Shown here piece by piece: positions 9,283 through 18,251 of a stretch of DNA of 64,000 nucleotides. Each line of letters starts with the position of its first letter. Within the stretch, counting starts at the first letter, position 1. The notes under the pieces were generated by a model, which was not told the origin of the DNA, ran no database searches, and saw nothing but the letters and a program-made list of their open reading frames with translations. This stretch comes from Ignavibacteriota bacterium (GTDB taxonomy: Bacteria > Bacteroidota > Ignavibacteria > Ignavibacteriales > Melioribacteraceae): contig PAAX01000033.1 of the NCBI GenBank assembly GCA_002698995.1, positions 1-64,000 on the forward strand. The letters run 5' to 3'. The translations under genes were made by a program, and so were the position numbers.

Positions 9283-12174
9283 ATGGAGTATAAAAATTTA
9301 CACAGAGCTATTGCTGCAGCGGTTTTTATAGTATCTGCATTTGTTTATTTATTAACAGTTCAAAGTAATGTTTCGTTTTGGGATTGCGGTGAATTTATAG
9401 CCTCCGCATTTCTTCTTCAAGTTCCTCACCCGCCGGGAACTCCTTTTTTCTTGCTGCTGGGAAGATTATCCTCAATGCTCCCAATCGGCGATAACGTTGC
9501 ATTTAGAGTTAACTTAGTTTCAGTTTTTGCTTCTGCATTTATTGTATTATTTCTATACTTAACTGCAGTAAAGCTGATTGAATTTTACAAAGGGAACAAG
9601 CACGACAGCAAACTTGATGCATTAGGTACATACTTAGCTGCCGCTATCGGTGCTTTATCTTTAGCTTTTAGCGATACATTTTGGTTTAATGCCGTTGAAG
9701 CTGAAGTATATGCTGCCGCAACTTTCTTTATAGGAATTGTTACTTGGTTAATGGTTACCTGGCATGCAAAAGCTGATGATAGAGACAATGAAAAATATAT
9801 TCTATTTATTGCATATTTGATTGGCGTTTCAACCGGCGTTCACTTAATGTCTGTTTTAGCAATTGTTTCTATTGTAATGGTAATAATGTTTAAGAAATAT
9901 CTTAATGATGAAGAAACTTTAAAACAAACCGGATATATATTTTTAGGACATGCAGCAATTATACTTGTTGTTGGTGTTGTTATGTGGGGTGGATTGGATT
10001 CTTCAACTCCTCCTTCCCCCGAAGCTGCTAAGGAAACAGATTTTAGATTTTTAACGATTTTTGTACTTATCTCAATTGTTTATATGGGAATTTTCTGGAA
10101 GAAAATTTTCAGACCAAATTCATTTTATCTTCCAATGATTTTTGGTGGAATTGCGCTAATTGTTACATATCCCGGAATTGTAAAATATCTTCCAAACTTT
10201 GTTTCTTCAGTAGGGAAAAACAATATAGTTTTAGATATACTTATAATTGCAGTTTTATTGGCTGTATTGGGTTATTTAATTTATTGGTCTAATAAAACAA
10301 ATAAACAGACTACTCACTTGGTTTTCAAATCCATCTTATTTGCTTTCTTAGGATTCAGTTCTTATGCAATGATTATAATTAGAGCAAATCAAGATCCACC
10401 TATAAATCTAAATAGTCCAAAGACTTTCAGCGAAGTGGTTTCTTATCTTAATCGTGAACAATACGGTGAAGCTCCTATTTTCCAAAGAAGATATACCCAA
10501 GAAGGACATCAAATGGGAGTTTACAGAAACTATAGCAGCGATTTAGATTTCCTTTGGTCTTATCAAATGAACCACATGTTTAACAGATATTTATTCTGGA
10601 ATTATATTGGTAAACCATCTACAGTTCAAGATTCTGGAGTAGATTGGTCAAAATTCTGGGGAATTCCTTTCTTAATTGGTTTACTTGGAATTTATTTCCA
10701 TTTCCAAAAAGATTGGAAAATGGCTGCAGTCTTTCTCGTGATGTTTATATTTCTCGGTTACCTTACGGCATTTTATCAAAACCAGCAGCAGCCTCAGCCC
10801 AGGGAAAGAGACTATTTTTACGTCGGCGCTTTCTTTGTGTATTCCATTTGGATTGCGATTGGTGTACGCGGATTACTCGACTTGACAAAGGAATATATCA
10901 AACCGGCAAAATCGAAAGAACTTGTGTTTAGTGCAATCATAATTGCAACTTTCCTCTTGATTCCAATTAATATGCTCGGTACAAATTTCCATATAAATGA
11001 TAGATCAAGAAATTATGTCCCATGGGATTATTCATATAATATGCTTCAAAGTGTTGCTCCAAATGCAATTTTATTTACCAACGGCGATAATGATACTTTC
11101 CCGTTATGGTATCTGCAGGATGTTGAAGGAGTTAGACAAGATGTTAGAATTGCAAACCTTAGTCTGTTAAATACACCTTGGTACATAAAGCAGTTGAAGC
11201 ACAATACTCCTCATGGTGCTGAAAAAGTACCAATGACTTTAACAGATGAGGAAATAGATAGAATTGGTCCGCAAAGATGGGAACCAAGAGTACTTTCTTT
11301 AGATGTTCCAGATAGTTTAATAAGTGAATTTAATGTTACTGATTCTTTAATACTTGCAACAAAAAAACTAAACTGGCTGATGGAAAACACCGTTCAGTTT
11401 GGTGATATAAAAGCTTTAAGAACTCAAGATATTGTTTCATTGAATATTATTCTTGCTAATCAATGGAAACGCCCGATTTATTTTGCAGTTACAACTCCGG
11501 ACGACAGTAAATTAGGTTTAGATGATTACTTAAGAATGGAAGGTTTTGCATTCAGACTTGTACCTGAACCAAGATCAGAAAGTTTTTATTATGTTGAACC
11601 AAACATTCTAAAAGAGCAATTATTTAATGAACCGGAAGGTTATTCTAAAGATTATCAACCAGGATTTAAATTTAGAGGTTTGAGCGATCCGACAATTTTC
11701 TTTGATGAAAATCATACCAGACTTTCATCAAACTACAGAAACTCATTTATTCGTTTAGCTCTTCATTATCTTGAAGTAGAAAAGAATTATGAAATGGCTG
11801 TTAAAACTTTGGATGAAATGGAAGTGAAAATTCCAAGATCTAAACTTCCTATGGATTACAGACTCCTTCATGATTTAGGAAAAATTTATAGACGGGCAGG
11901 TGGAATAGAACAGTACAAAAAAATTGTTGCTGATTTAGAAGAACCAATGTGGAGAATGATAGAAGAAAATCCAATGAGCTTTAGTGATGAATATTCTCCT
12001 TATTTTATTCTTATTACAAATTATGAAAACTTGCAGATGTACTCTAAAGCTCTTGAAGTAGTAAATAAGCTTGAATCTGTAGTTGGAGAAAATCCTAATG
12101 TAAAAGGATTGAAAAATAAATTTGAATCCTTAGCTAAACAGCAAATTGAAAAACCGGATACATCTAAAAATTAA
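9283..12174 (+). CDS. DUF2723 polytopic membrane glycosyltransferase-like protein
   Basis: Large inner-membrane protein of 963 residues. The first about 570 residues hold roughly a dozen hydrophobic helices. Near the N-terminus are SFWDCGEFIA and VPHPPGTPF, the hallmark of DUF2723, a family that resembles GT-C protein O-mannosyltransferases (placed, to my knowledge, in CAZy GT117). The acidic residues of DCGE sit in the first external loop, as catalytic acids do in GT-C enzymes. The rest is a soluble C-terminal half, starting near NGDNDTFPLWYLQ, with a helical TPR-like end. It likely transfers sugar from a lipid carrier to exported proteins or glycan. GGGGAG-type ribosome site just upstream. 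It follows a 74-residue gene and precedes a GT9 gene. Confidence 0.85.
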   Translation: MEYKNLHRAIAAAVFIVSAFVYLLTVQSNVSFWDCGEFIASAFLLQVPHPPGTPFFLLLGRLSSMLPIGDNVAFRVNLVSVFASAFIVLFLYLTAVKLIEFYKGNKHDSKLDALGTYLAAAIGALSLAFSDTFWFNAVEAEVYAAATFFIGIVTWLMVTWHAKADDRDNEKYILFIAYLIGVSTGVHLMSVLAIVSIVMVIMFKKYLNDEETLKQTGYIFLGHAAIILVVGVVMWGGLDSSTPPSPEAAKETDFRFLTIFVLISIVYMGIFWKKIFRPNSFYLPMIFGGIALIVTYPGIVKYLPNFVSSVGKNNIVLDILIIAVLLAVLGYLIYWSNKTNKQTTHLVFKSILFAFLGFSSYAMIIIRANQDPPINLNSPKTFSEVVSYLNREQYGEAPIFQRRYTQEGHQMGVYRNYSSDLDFLWSYQMNHMFNRYLFWNYIGKPSTVQDSGVDWSKFWGIPFLIGLLGIYFHFQKDWKMAAVFLVMFIFLGYLTAFYQNQQQPQPRERDYFYVGAFFVYSIWIAIGVRGLLDLTKEYIKPAKSKELVFSAIIIATFLLIPINMLGTNFHINDRSRNYVPWDYSYNMLQSVAPNAILFTNGDNDTFPLWYLQDVEGVRQDVRIANLSLLNTPWYIKQLKHNTPHGAEKVPMTLTDEEIDRIGPQRWEPRVLSLDVPDSLISEFNVTDSLILATKKLNWLMENTVQFGDIKALRTQDIVSLNIILANQWKRPIYFAVTTPDDSKLGLDDYLRMEGFAFRLVPEPRSESFYYVEPNILKEQLFNEPEGYSKDYQPGFKFRGLSDPTIFFDENHTRLSSNYRNSFIRLALHYLEVEKNYEMAVKTLDEMEVKIPRSKLPMDYRLLHDLGKIYRRAGGIEQYKKIVADLEEPMWRMIEENPMSFSDEYSPYFILITNYENLQMYSKALEVVNKLESVVGENPNVKGLKNKFESLAKQQIEKPDTSKN

Positions 12175-12180
12175 TTTTAT

Positions 12181-12207
12181 GCAGAGACTTGTAACTCAAG
12201 TCTCTGC
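12181..12207 (+). terminator. Hairpin terminator between the DUF2723 and GT9 genes
   Basis: An 11-bp perfect stem (GCAGAGACTTG / CAAGTCTCTGC) with a 5-base loop, 6 bases after the stop, followed by a short pyrimidine stretch. It may attenuate read-through into the next gene. Confidence 0.75.
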
Positions 12208-12237
12208 TCACTTTTCAACCAAACTTCAGTTTTCTAA

Positions 12238-13320
12238 ATGAAGAAAATTCTTATAAATGCACTTCCCGGAATTGGTGATGCTTTAATGTTTACACCGGCA
12301 TTAAAGTTTCTTAAAGAAACAGTTCCCGATTCAGAAATTGATGTTATGGTTATGTATAAGAGTGTTGAGGATATTTATAAACGACTTCCTTTTGTTAACA
12401 AGATTTTTTACCACGATTTCCTAAAAGAAAATCCTTTCTCATCATTAAAATTTGTTCTTTCACTAAGAAACAAATATGATTATTCAATTAATATTTATCC
12501 CACTAATAGAAAAGAGTACAACTTTATTAACCTGCTTATTGGTGCAAATAAAAGAGCCGGTGTTTCTTATCTAAATCTGAATACTAGAGAATTAGGATTT
12601 TTGAATAACATCAAAATTTCAGAAGATGATAAACTTCATAACGTAGAACATAATATTAAGCTTGTTGAAAAATTAATAAATAATAAATGTGATGAAATTT
12701 CTACTTTAATATTTCCATTGACAGATGATGATATTGAATTCTCAAATAAATTTATTGATGAAAATAATTTAGTTGATGAAAAACTATTAATTGGAATTCA
12801 TGCCGGAAGTTCTACATTAAAAAATCACATTAATAAAAGATGGTCACCCGAAAAATTTGCTGAGCTCTCCAAAATGTTAATCTCAAAGTTCAATGCATTT
12901 GTCCTGATTTTTGGCGGACCGGATGAAATTGATCTGAAAGAAAAAATTAAATCTCTTACAGATTCTGAAAGAATAATCTTCGTAAATACTAAAAGTATGG
13001 ATCAAACTGCAGCATTAATAAAAAAATGCGGATTGTTTATTACAAACGACACGGGATTAATGCATACTGCAGCGGCAATGCAGACAAACACAGCAGCTAT
13101 ATTTGGTCCTACAAATACAAATCTAATTAAACCTTGGAAAGTAAATCATATTATCTTGAGTTTAGAATTAGAATGCCAGCCATGTTTCTATAATTCACCT
13201 AATTCTTTAAAGTGTTATCGAGATGATGTACAGTTCAAATGTTTAAAAGAACTATCTCCTGAATTTGCTTTTGCTCAAATCAAAACTTTTATGGAAAGTA
13301 TTAATCTTTTACCAATTTAA
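12238..13320 (+). CDS. Family 9 glycosyltransferase (heptosyltransferase-like)
   Basis: Protein of 360 residues with the two Rossmann-like domains of GT-B family 9. The N-terminus KKILINALPGIGDALMFTPA is the acceptor-side glycine loop. The donor domain has IGIHAGSS, RWSPEKFAEL, LIFGGPDE and NDTGLMHTAAAM with AIFGPTN, the ADP-heptose binding region in WaaC/WaaF. A C-terminal cysteine cluster (CQPCFY, LKCYRD, FKCLKEL) is common in this family. It would add heptose or a similar sugar to lipopolysaccharide core on the cytoplasmic side. No ribosome site is evident. The last 20 bases overlap the convergent gene at 13301. Confidence 0.88.
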   Translation: MKKILINALPGIGDALMFTPALKFLKETVPDSEIDVMVMYKSVEDIYKRLPFVNKIFYHDFLKENPFSSLKFVLSLRNKYDYSINIYPTNRKEYNFINLLIGANKRAGVSYLNLNTRELGFLNNIKISEDDKLHNVEHNIKLVEKLINNKCDEISTLIFPLTDDDIEFSNKFIDENNLVDEKLLIGIHAGSSTLKNHINKRWSPEKFAELSKMLISKFNAFVLIFGGPDEIDLKEKIKSLTDSERIIFVNTKSMDQTAALIKKCGLFITNDTGLMHTAAAMQTNTAAIFGPTNTNLIKPWKVNHIILSLELECQPCFYNSPNSLKCYRDDVQFKCLKELSPEFAFAQIKTFMESINLLPI

Positions 13321-13828
13321 TTATAGTTTCAACACAGCCTTCAATCGTACCGCAAGTTTTTATTAATCCTAATTTTCTTTTTTCAACTGCTATTCTATTC
13401 TCCATTTCCGTTATAATGTTATTCCACATTTTGCCATGTGCCACTGCTGGTCTTGGTTTAATTAATTCTTTATTAAAATATTCCCAAATAACAGCAAGTT
13501 CAAGCAGAGTTCCGGTTCCACCGTTAAGTATTACAAAACCATCGGCAATTGTAACCAGAGTTTTAATCCGTTCAAAAAGTGAATCACATTCAATTATTTC
13601 TGTTAAATATTCACTTGGTTCAGAGTTAAAAGTTTCCACAGTAACTCCAATTGCTTCTCCCCCTTTTTCTCTTGCTCCCTTGGATACCGCATCCATAATT
13701 CCCTGATATCCTCCTGAGCAGACACTGAAATCATTTTCGCCAAGCAATTGTCCCAACCTAAAAGCATCTTCATATTCTTTATCACCTGGTTTAGGAAATG
13801 AGCTGCCAAACACTGTTATAGTAGCCAT
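13301..13828 (-). CDS. LOG-like (TIGR00725/TIGR00730-type) Rossmann nucleotide-binding protein
   Basis: Protein of 175 residues with the SLOG/LOG fold: ITVFGSSFPKPG at the start, CSGGYQGIMDAVSKGA (nucleotide loop), and NGGTGTLLELAVIW where the family signature is PGGxGTxxE. Relatives are nucleoside-monophosphate phosphoribohydrolases that release free base, or nucleotide sensors. The first signature proline is Asn here, while the catalytic-region Gly-Gly-Thr-Gly-Thr and the Glu are kept, so activity is plausible but unproven. It starts 2 bases after the stop of the YjbQ-family gene, so the two are translationally coupled. Its 3' end overlaps the convergent glycosyltransferase gene by 20 bases. 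Confidence 0.82.
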   Translation of the reverse strand: MATITVFGSSFPKPGDKEYEDAFRLGQLLGENDFSVCSGGYQGIMDAVSKGAREKGGEAIGVTVETFNSEPSEYLTEIIECDSLFERIKTLVTIADGFVILNGGTGTLLELAVIWEYFNKELIKPRPAVAHGKMWNNIITEMENRIAVEKRKLGLIKTCGTIEGCVETIIKLVKD

Positions 13829-13830
13829 AA

Positions 13831-14250
13831 TTATTTTCCAGTTAGTTGTACAATAACATTTCTTTTTCTTGATCTATTGTCAAAATCTATAAAAATAATC
13901 TGCTGCCATGTTCCCAAAAGTAGTTTTCTATTTGAAAACGGAACTGTATAAGATGCACCTTGTAGCGATGCACGAATATGAGAAAAACCATTATCATCAT
14001 GCCATGTATCATCATGATGATATTGTTTACTTGAAGGAACCAGCTTTTCAAAAAACTCAGGATAATCTTTTAGAAGTCCGGGTTCGTATTCAATTGTCGT
14101 TATTCCGGCAGTTGCACCTGGAGCAAAAACAAGCGCATTTCCTTCAGATAAATTTGATTCACGCAGCATTTTATCAACATGATCTGTTATATCTATAATA
14201 TCTGTAAATCCTTTTGTTGTAACTGAAAATGTTTTGGTAATAATTTCCAT
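13831..14250 (-). CDS. YjbQ/UPF0047 family protein
   Basis: Protein of 139 residues matching the compact UPF0047 fold along its full length: ATAGITTIEYEPGLLKD, the His/Asp-rich YHHDDTWHDDNGFSHIRASL, and LGTWQQIIFIDFDNRSRKR near the end. Family members (E. coli YjbQ) show weak secondary thiamine-phosphate synthase activity; the true role is unsettled. The conserved His and Asp residues likely hold a metal. It is the first gene of a two-gene minus-strand operon with the LOG-like gene. Upstream there is a possible Bacteroidota-type promoter. The family call is secure. Confidence 0.9.
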   Translation of the reverse strand: MEIITKTFSVTTKGFTDIIDITDHVDKMLRESNLSEGNALVFAPGATAGITTIEYEPGLLKDYPEFFEKLVPSSKQYHHDDTWHDDNGFSHIRASLQGASYTVPFSNRKLLLGTWQQIIFIDFDNRSRKRNVIVQLTGK

Positions 14251-14288
14251 TATTCTTTATCAACTTTTTATTAAAAATAGATTACTTA

Positions 14289-14322
14289 CAAAAATAAAGT
14301 GATATTTTGGGACAAAAACAAA
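14289..14322 (-). promoter_or_regulatory. Possible Bacteroidota-type promoter for the yjbQ operon
   Basis: On the minus strand TATTTTTG (14296-14289) fits the -7 box TAnnTTTG. Two TTTG copies (14316-14313 and 14322-14319) lie 16 and 22 bases upstream as alternative -33 boxes. Neither spacing is ideal and the region is AT-rich, so this is tentative. Confidence 0.35.
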
Positions 14323-14440
14323 GAATAATTGCAATTCAAAAATATTTGATGCTCATAAAATATTCGGAAGTCATATTTTAATTTGATATTTTTCTATGAT
14401 AAAAACTTATGCAAAAGTAAATAATAATAAGGAGTATTAT

Positions 14441-15661
14441 ATGTTAACCAAAGTTGAAATGACATCAAAAGACTATATTGAATTAGAAGAAAAATATGGT
14501 GCTCATAATTATCATCCGCTTGATGTTGTTATTGAAAAAGGTGAAGGTGTTTGGGTTTATGATGTTGAAGGAAAAAAATATTTGGATTGTTTAGCAGCAT
14601 ACTCTGCTGTTAATCAAGGACACTGCCACCCAAGAATTATTGATGCAATGAAAAAGCAGGCAGAAAAAGTTACATTAACTTCAAGAGCATTCAGAAACAA
14701 TCAACTTCCTTTGTTATATAAACAGCTTAATGAATTAACCGGTTATGAAATGTTTTTACCTATGAACTCGGGTGCTGAAGCTGTTGAAACTGCTCTTAAA
14801 GCAGTTAGAAAATGGGGTTACAAGGTTAAAGGGGTTGAAGAAAATAAAGCAGAAATAATTGTTTGCTCAAATAACTTTGCAGGTAGAACTATATCAATTG
14901 TTTCTTTCTCAACAGAAAAACAATACCAAGATGGCTTTGGTCCTTTAACTCCGGGTTTTAAAGTTGTAGAATACGGAAATGCACAAGCGTTAAAAGATGC
15001 AATCACTCCTAATACGGTTGCTTTTATTGTTGAACCAATTCAAGGTGAAGGTGGAGTTGTAGTTCCGAAGGAAGGTTATTTAGAAGAGACATATAATATT
15101 TGTAAAGAGAACAATGTACTTTTTGTTGCTGATGAAATTCAATCAGGATTAGGAAGAAGCGGTAAATTATTTGCATTTTATTATGAAAAAGTTTGTCCGG
15201 ATTTGATAACAATCGGCAAAGCCTTGTCAGGCGGAGCTTATCCGGTTTCTGCAGTTTTAGGAACAAGAGAAGTTTTAGGTGTATTTAATCCGGGTGACCA
15301 TGGTTCTACATTTGGCGGCAATCCATTAGCAGCTGCAATTGCAGTTGAAGCTCTTAAAGTTTTGGTTGAAGAAAATCTTGTGGAAAAATCTTTTGAATTA
15401 GGAAATTATTTTAGAGAACAACTGCAGGCAATTCCTTCTAAACATGTTAAAGAAGTAAGAGGAAAGGGATTGTTTATTGGCGTTGAATTACATCCTGAAG
15501 CAAAAGGTGCCAGAAGATTCTGTGAAGCTTTAATGCAGAGAGGAATTTTATGCAAAGAAACCCATGACAATGTGATTCGTTTTGCTCCTCCTCTTGTAAT
15601 TAAGAAAGAAGAAATTGATTGGGCTTTAAGCCACATTTCTGAAGTTCTTCAGATGGATTAG
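14441..15661 (+). CDS. rocD: Ornithine aminotransferase
   Basis: PLP-dependent class-III aminotransferase of 406 residues, converting ornithine and 2-oxoglutarate to glutamate-5-semialdehyde and glutamate in arginine/proline catabolism. Diagnostic features: YGAHNYHPLDVVIEKGEGVW and AYSAVNQGHCHPRI at the start, NSGAEAVETALK for phosphate binding, VEPIQGEGG, DEIQSGLGRSGK with the cofactor Asp, and TIGKALSGGAYPVSAV with the Schiff-base lysine. The ATG at 14441 has AAGGAG 7 bases upstream; an in-frame ATG at 14396 has none. It is monocistronic, closed by a strong terminator, and full length for RocD. Confidence 0.94.
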   Translation: MLTKVEMTSKDYIELEEKYGAHNYHPLDVVIEKGEGVWVYDVEGKKYLDCLAAYSAVNQGHCHPRIIDAMKKQAEKVTLTSRAFRNNQLPLLYKQLNELTGYEMFLPMNSGAEAVETALKAVRKWGYKVKGVEENKAEIIVCSNNFAGRTISIVSFSTEKQYQDGFGPLTPGFKVVEYGNAQALKDAITPNTVAFIVEPIQGEGGVVVPKEGYLEETYNICKENNVLFVADEIQSGLGRSGKLFAFYYEKVCPDLITIGKALSGGAYPVSAVLGTREVLGVFNPGDHGSTFGGNPLAAAIAVEALKVLVEENLVEKSFELGNYFREQLQAIPSKHVKEVRGKGLFIGVELHPEAKGARRFCEALMQRGILCKETHDNVIRFAPPLVIKKEEIDWALSHISEVLQMD

Positions 15662-15694
15662 TAAAGATTTTCTTTTACTTACATTTTTTATAAC

Positions 15695-15713
15695 AGCCCG
15701 ATTAAATCGGGCT
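15695..15713 (+). terminator. Rho-independent terminator of rocD
   Basis: AGCCCGAT, 3-base loop, ATCGGGCT, then ttatttttaat. Confidence 0.92.
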
Positions 15714-15735
15714 TTATTTTTAATAGAAAGATTTT

Positions 15736-17625
15736 ATGGATAATAATATTACTCCAGTAATTTTAACTGCCAAAGAACTTGAACTTCATTATGGTGCTCA
15801 AGTTATTTTAGAAAAAGCATCATTAAGTATTCATGAAAATGATAGAATTGGTTTAGTTGGAAGGAATGGTGCAGGTAAATCAACATTTCTAAAAATTATT
15901 TCAGGCCTGCTTCAACCCGATTCCGGTGAAGTAGCAAAAAAGAAAGATTTAGTTATAAGTTTTCTTTCTCAAGAGTTTACTTTAGATGAAGAGAAAACCG
16001 TTTACGATAATATTCTTGATGGAGCAGAAAATATTATTGCAGTTGTTCATGAATACGAAAATCTACATTATGATTCACCGCAAAGAGAAATTCTTCAATC
16101 AAAAATTTTAGAACTTGATGGATGGAATCTTGAAAAAAAAATATCACTGCTTATTGATTCACTTCATGCACCTGTAGGAGAAAGAGAAGTTAAATATCTT
16201 TCAGGAGGAGAAAAAAGAAGAGTTGCGTTGTGTAGAGCATTAGTTTCAAATCCGGATTTACTAATACTTGACGAACCGACTAATCACCTTGATACAAATT
16301 CAATTGAATGGATTGAAAATTTCCTTTCCAGTTATAATGGAACATGCATATTTGTGACTCATGATAGATACTTCCTCGATAAAATTGCAAATAGAATTGT
16401 TGAATTATCTAACGGAACTTTTTATTCTCATCAAGGGAATTATACTGACTATCTTATCAATAAAGCCGAGAGACAGGCAATCAGCGAAGTTGAAGAAAAG
16501 AAAAGACAAAACTTTTTAAGAAGAGAACTGCAGTGGGTTTTACGAGGACCAAAAGCTCGAACTACCAAATCAAAAAGTCGTTTGGATAATTTTTACGAAG
16601 TTGCATCAAAAGAGAATAATGAAGTTGAACTTGATGTCGATCTGGTAATTCCTCCAACAGAAAAACTGGGAAATAAAGTCCTTGAATTAAAAGGAGTGGG
16701 AGTTACTCTTGGTGGGAAAACTTTAATAGAGAATCTAGATTTCAGTTTTAAATCCGGCAGAAAGCTTGGTATTGTTGGTAACAATGGAGTTGGTAAAACT
16801 ACACTTCTAAAAATTATTTTAGGGGAAATACCCCCTACTAAAGGAATTATTGATTTTGGAGAAAAAACTGATATTAATTATGTAGATCAATCCAGATTGA
16901 TTTTAAATGATGATGATACTGTATTTGATGCAATTGGTGAGGGAAATAATACTATAAAATTCGGCAATCAGCAGATAAATATCTGGACTTACTTAAGAAG
17001 ATTTTTATTTACCGATGACAGAATAAATACTAAAGTAGGGAGACTTTCCGGAGGTGAGAGAAGCAGATTAACTCTTGCCACTATATTAAAAAACGGCGGT
17101 AACTTTTTAATGCTTGATGAACCAACAAATGATTTGGATTTGCAGACTTTAAGAATATTAGAAGAAGCATTAATTGAATTTGAAGGCTGTGTTATTGTTG
17201 TTAGTCATGACAGGTATTTCCTTAATAGAATCTGTAATGGAATTTTAGGATTCGAAAATAACGGAGTAGTTCATTTTAGTGAAGGTGATTATGATTATTA
17301 TATCAAGAAAAAGAAAGAAAGATTAAAAGATGATAAGCCGCAAATAATAATCAAGAAAAATGAAGATACCAGAACAAAACAAAAAGTTAGAAAACTTACT
17401 TGGAAAGAGAATAAAGAATTAGAGACAATTGAAGAAGATATTATTACTGCGGAAAGTGAAGTTGAGAGAATAGAAAAAATATTTTCTTCTTCTGACTTTT
17501 ATGAAAAATATGCTGACAAAACTACCGAATTAAATAATGATCTTAACTCTGCTAAAGATAAGGTGAGTAATTTATATAAAAGATGGGAAGAATTAGAAAA
17601 TATTAAAAATGGTTTAGTTGATTAG
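15736..17625 (+). CDS. ABC-F family ATPase (Uup-like)
   Basis: Soluble protein of 629 residues with two ABC ATPase domains and no membrane part, the layout of ABC-F proteins that act on the ribosome. Domain 1 has GRNGAGKST, the signature YLSGGEKRR and Walker B LLILDEPTNHLD; domain 2 has GNNGVGKTT, RLSGGERSR and LMLDEPTNDLD. A helical linker between them (ERQAISEVEEKKRQNFLRRE) matches the P-site tRNA interaction motif. A charged coiled-coil tail after residue 550 resembles the DNA-binding tail of Uup. The role is most likely translation quality control; antibiotic protection is possible but unsupported. Monocistronic with its own terminator. Confidence 0.92.
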   Translation: MDNNITPVILTAKELELHYGAQVILEKASLSIHENDRIGLVGRNGAGKSTFLKIISGLLQPDSGEVAKKKDLVISFLSQEFTLDEEKTVYDNILDGAENIIAVVHEYENLHYDSPQREILQSKILELDGWNLEKKISLLIDSLHAPVGEREVKYLSGGEKRRVALCRALVSNPDLLILDEPTNHLDTNSIEWIENFLSSYNGTCIFVTHDRYFLDKIANRIVELSNGTFYSHQGNYTDYLINKAERQAISEVEEKKRQNFLRRELQWVLRGPKARTTKSKSRLDNFYEVASKENNEVELDVDLVIPPTEKLGNKVLELKGVGVTLGGKTLIENLDFSFKSGRKLGIVGNNGVGKTTLLKIILGEIPPTKGIIDFGEKTDINYVDQSRLILNDDDTVFDAIGEGNNTIKFGNQQINIWTYLRRFLFTDDRINTKVGRLSGGERSRLTLATILKNGGNFLMLDEPTNDLDLQTLRILEEALIEFEGCVIVVSHDRYFLNRICNGILGFENNGVVHFSEGDYDYYIKKKKERLKDDKPQIIIKKNEDTRTKQKVRKLTWKENKELETIEEDIITAESEVERIEKIFSSSDFYEKYADKTTELNNDLNSAKDKVSNLYKRWEELENIKNGLVD

Positions 17626-17632
17626 AAAAAAT

Positions 17633-17657
17633 AAAGGGGAGCTTTTCACTCCCCTTT
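17633..17657 (+). terminator. Terminator of the ABC-F gene
   Basis: A 9-bp stem AAAGGGGAG / CTCCCCTTT with a 7-base loop, 8 bases after the stop. Confidence 0.88.
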
Positions 17658-17718
17658 GTTAAATAAGGCTTAAATGAAACAATCAATCACAATAATGGAG
17701 AAAACTTAAGTAGTAATA

Positions 17719-18198
17719 TCAATTGATACTCCGATCTTCACTTCTGATTTCCATAGAATGAACATTATCCGAATACGCTTTTATTTTATCATAAAGTTTT
17801 ATTAGTATTTTATTCTCACTCTCAATTTGTAAAGCTTTCTGAAAATTAATCAGAGAGTTCTCAAAGTTGCAGTAAAGCCAAAAAATACCCAGCATCATAA
17901 AGTATTTGGGACTATTGTTTTTGTATAAGTTCTTATGTTCAACTTCATTAATTAATTCAAAGCAGGGGCAGTCATCATCAATAGGATCGGTATCAATTAT
18001 AAAATTTATATCGTCGGTAATAAGTTCTAATAAAATTTTCAAAGCCTGTTCAATTTTATTATTATGAGTATAGCATACAACCAGCTTTTTTAGAGCAAAT
18101 TTGTTCGAAGGATTTTTCTCAATAACTCCTTCCAATTCAATTTCAGCTTCCAAAAACTTTCTAGCCATAAAATATTGATTTGCAAGCATTTCACTCAT
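17719..18198 (-). CDS. TPR-like helical protein, unknown function
   Basis: Protein of 159 residues with no signal peptide. Two to three tetratricopeptide-like helical hairpins can be read (FMARKFLEAEIELEGVIEKNP, cut here at a Pro, then NNKIEQALKILLEL, and FENSLINFQKALQIE), separated by an acidic insert with a Cys-Pro-Cys (DDDCPCFEL). It is likely a protein-binding scaffold; no enzyme motif is seen. The ATG has GGAG 8 bases upstream. It lies downstream of the rhodanese/cytochrome unit but beyond that unit's terminator, so it is either transcribed alone or by read-through. No family name can be given. Confidence 0.7.
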   Translation of the reverse strand: MSEMLANQYFMARKFLEAEIELEGVIEKNPSNKFALKKLVVCYTHNNKIEQALKILLELITDDINFIIDTDPIDDDCPCFELINEVEHKNLYKNNSPKYFMMLGIFWLYCNFENSLINFQKALQIESENKILIKLYDKIKAYSDNVHSMEIRSEDRSIN

Positions 18199-18218
18199 TA
18201 TTGAGTCTCCAAAAAAGA

Positions 18219-18239
18219 AACCCCGCTGTTGGCGGGGTT
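18219..18239 (-). terminator. Terminator of the rhodanese/cytochrome unit
   Basis: AACCCCGC / GCGGGGTT with a 5-base loop. On the minus strand it is followed by tttcttttttgg, just after the stop at 18252. Confidence 0.92.
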
Positions 18240-18251
18240 ATAAATTAATTA

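Noticed and set aside
15736-17625. ABC-F protein as an antibiotic-resistance factor
   Set aside because: The C-terminal coiled coil is Uup-like and the gene is in a housekeeping context; ribosome quality control is more likely.
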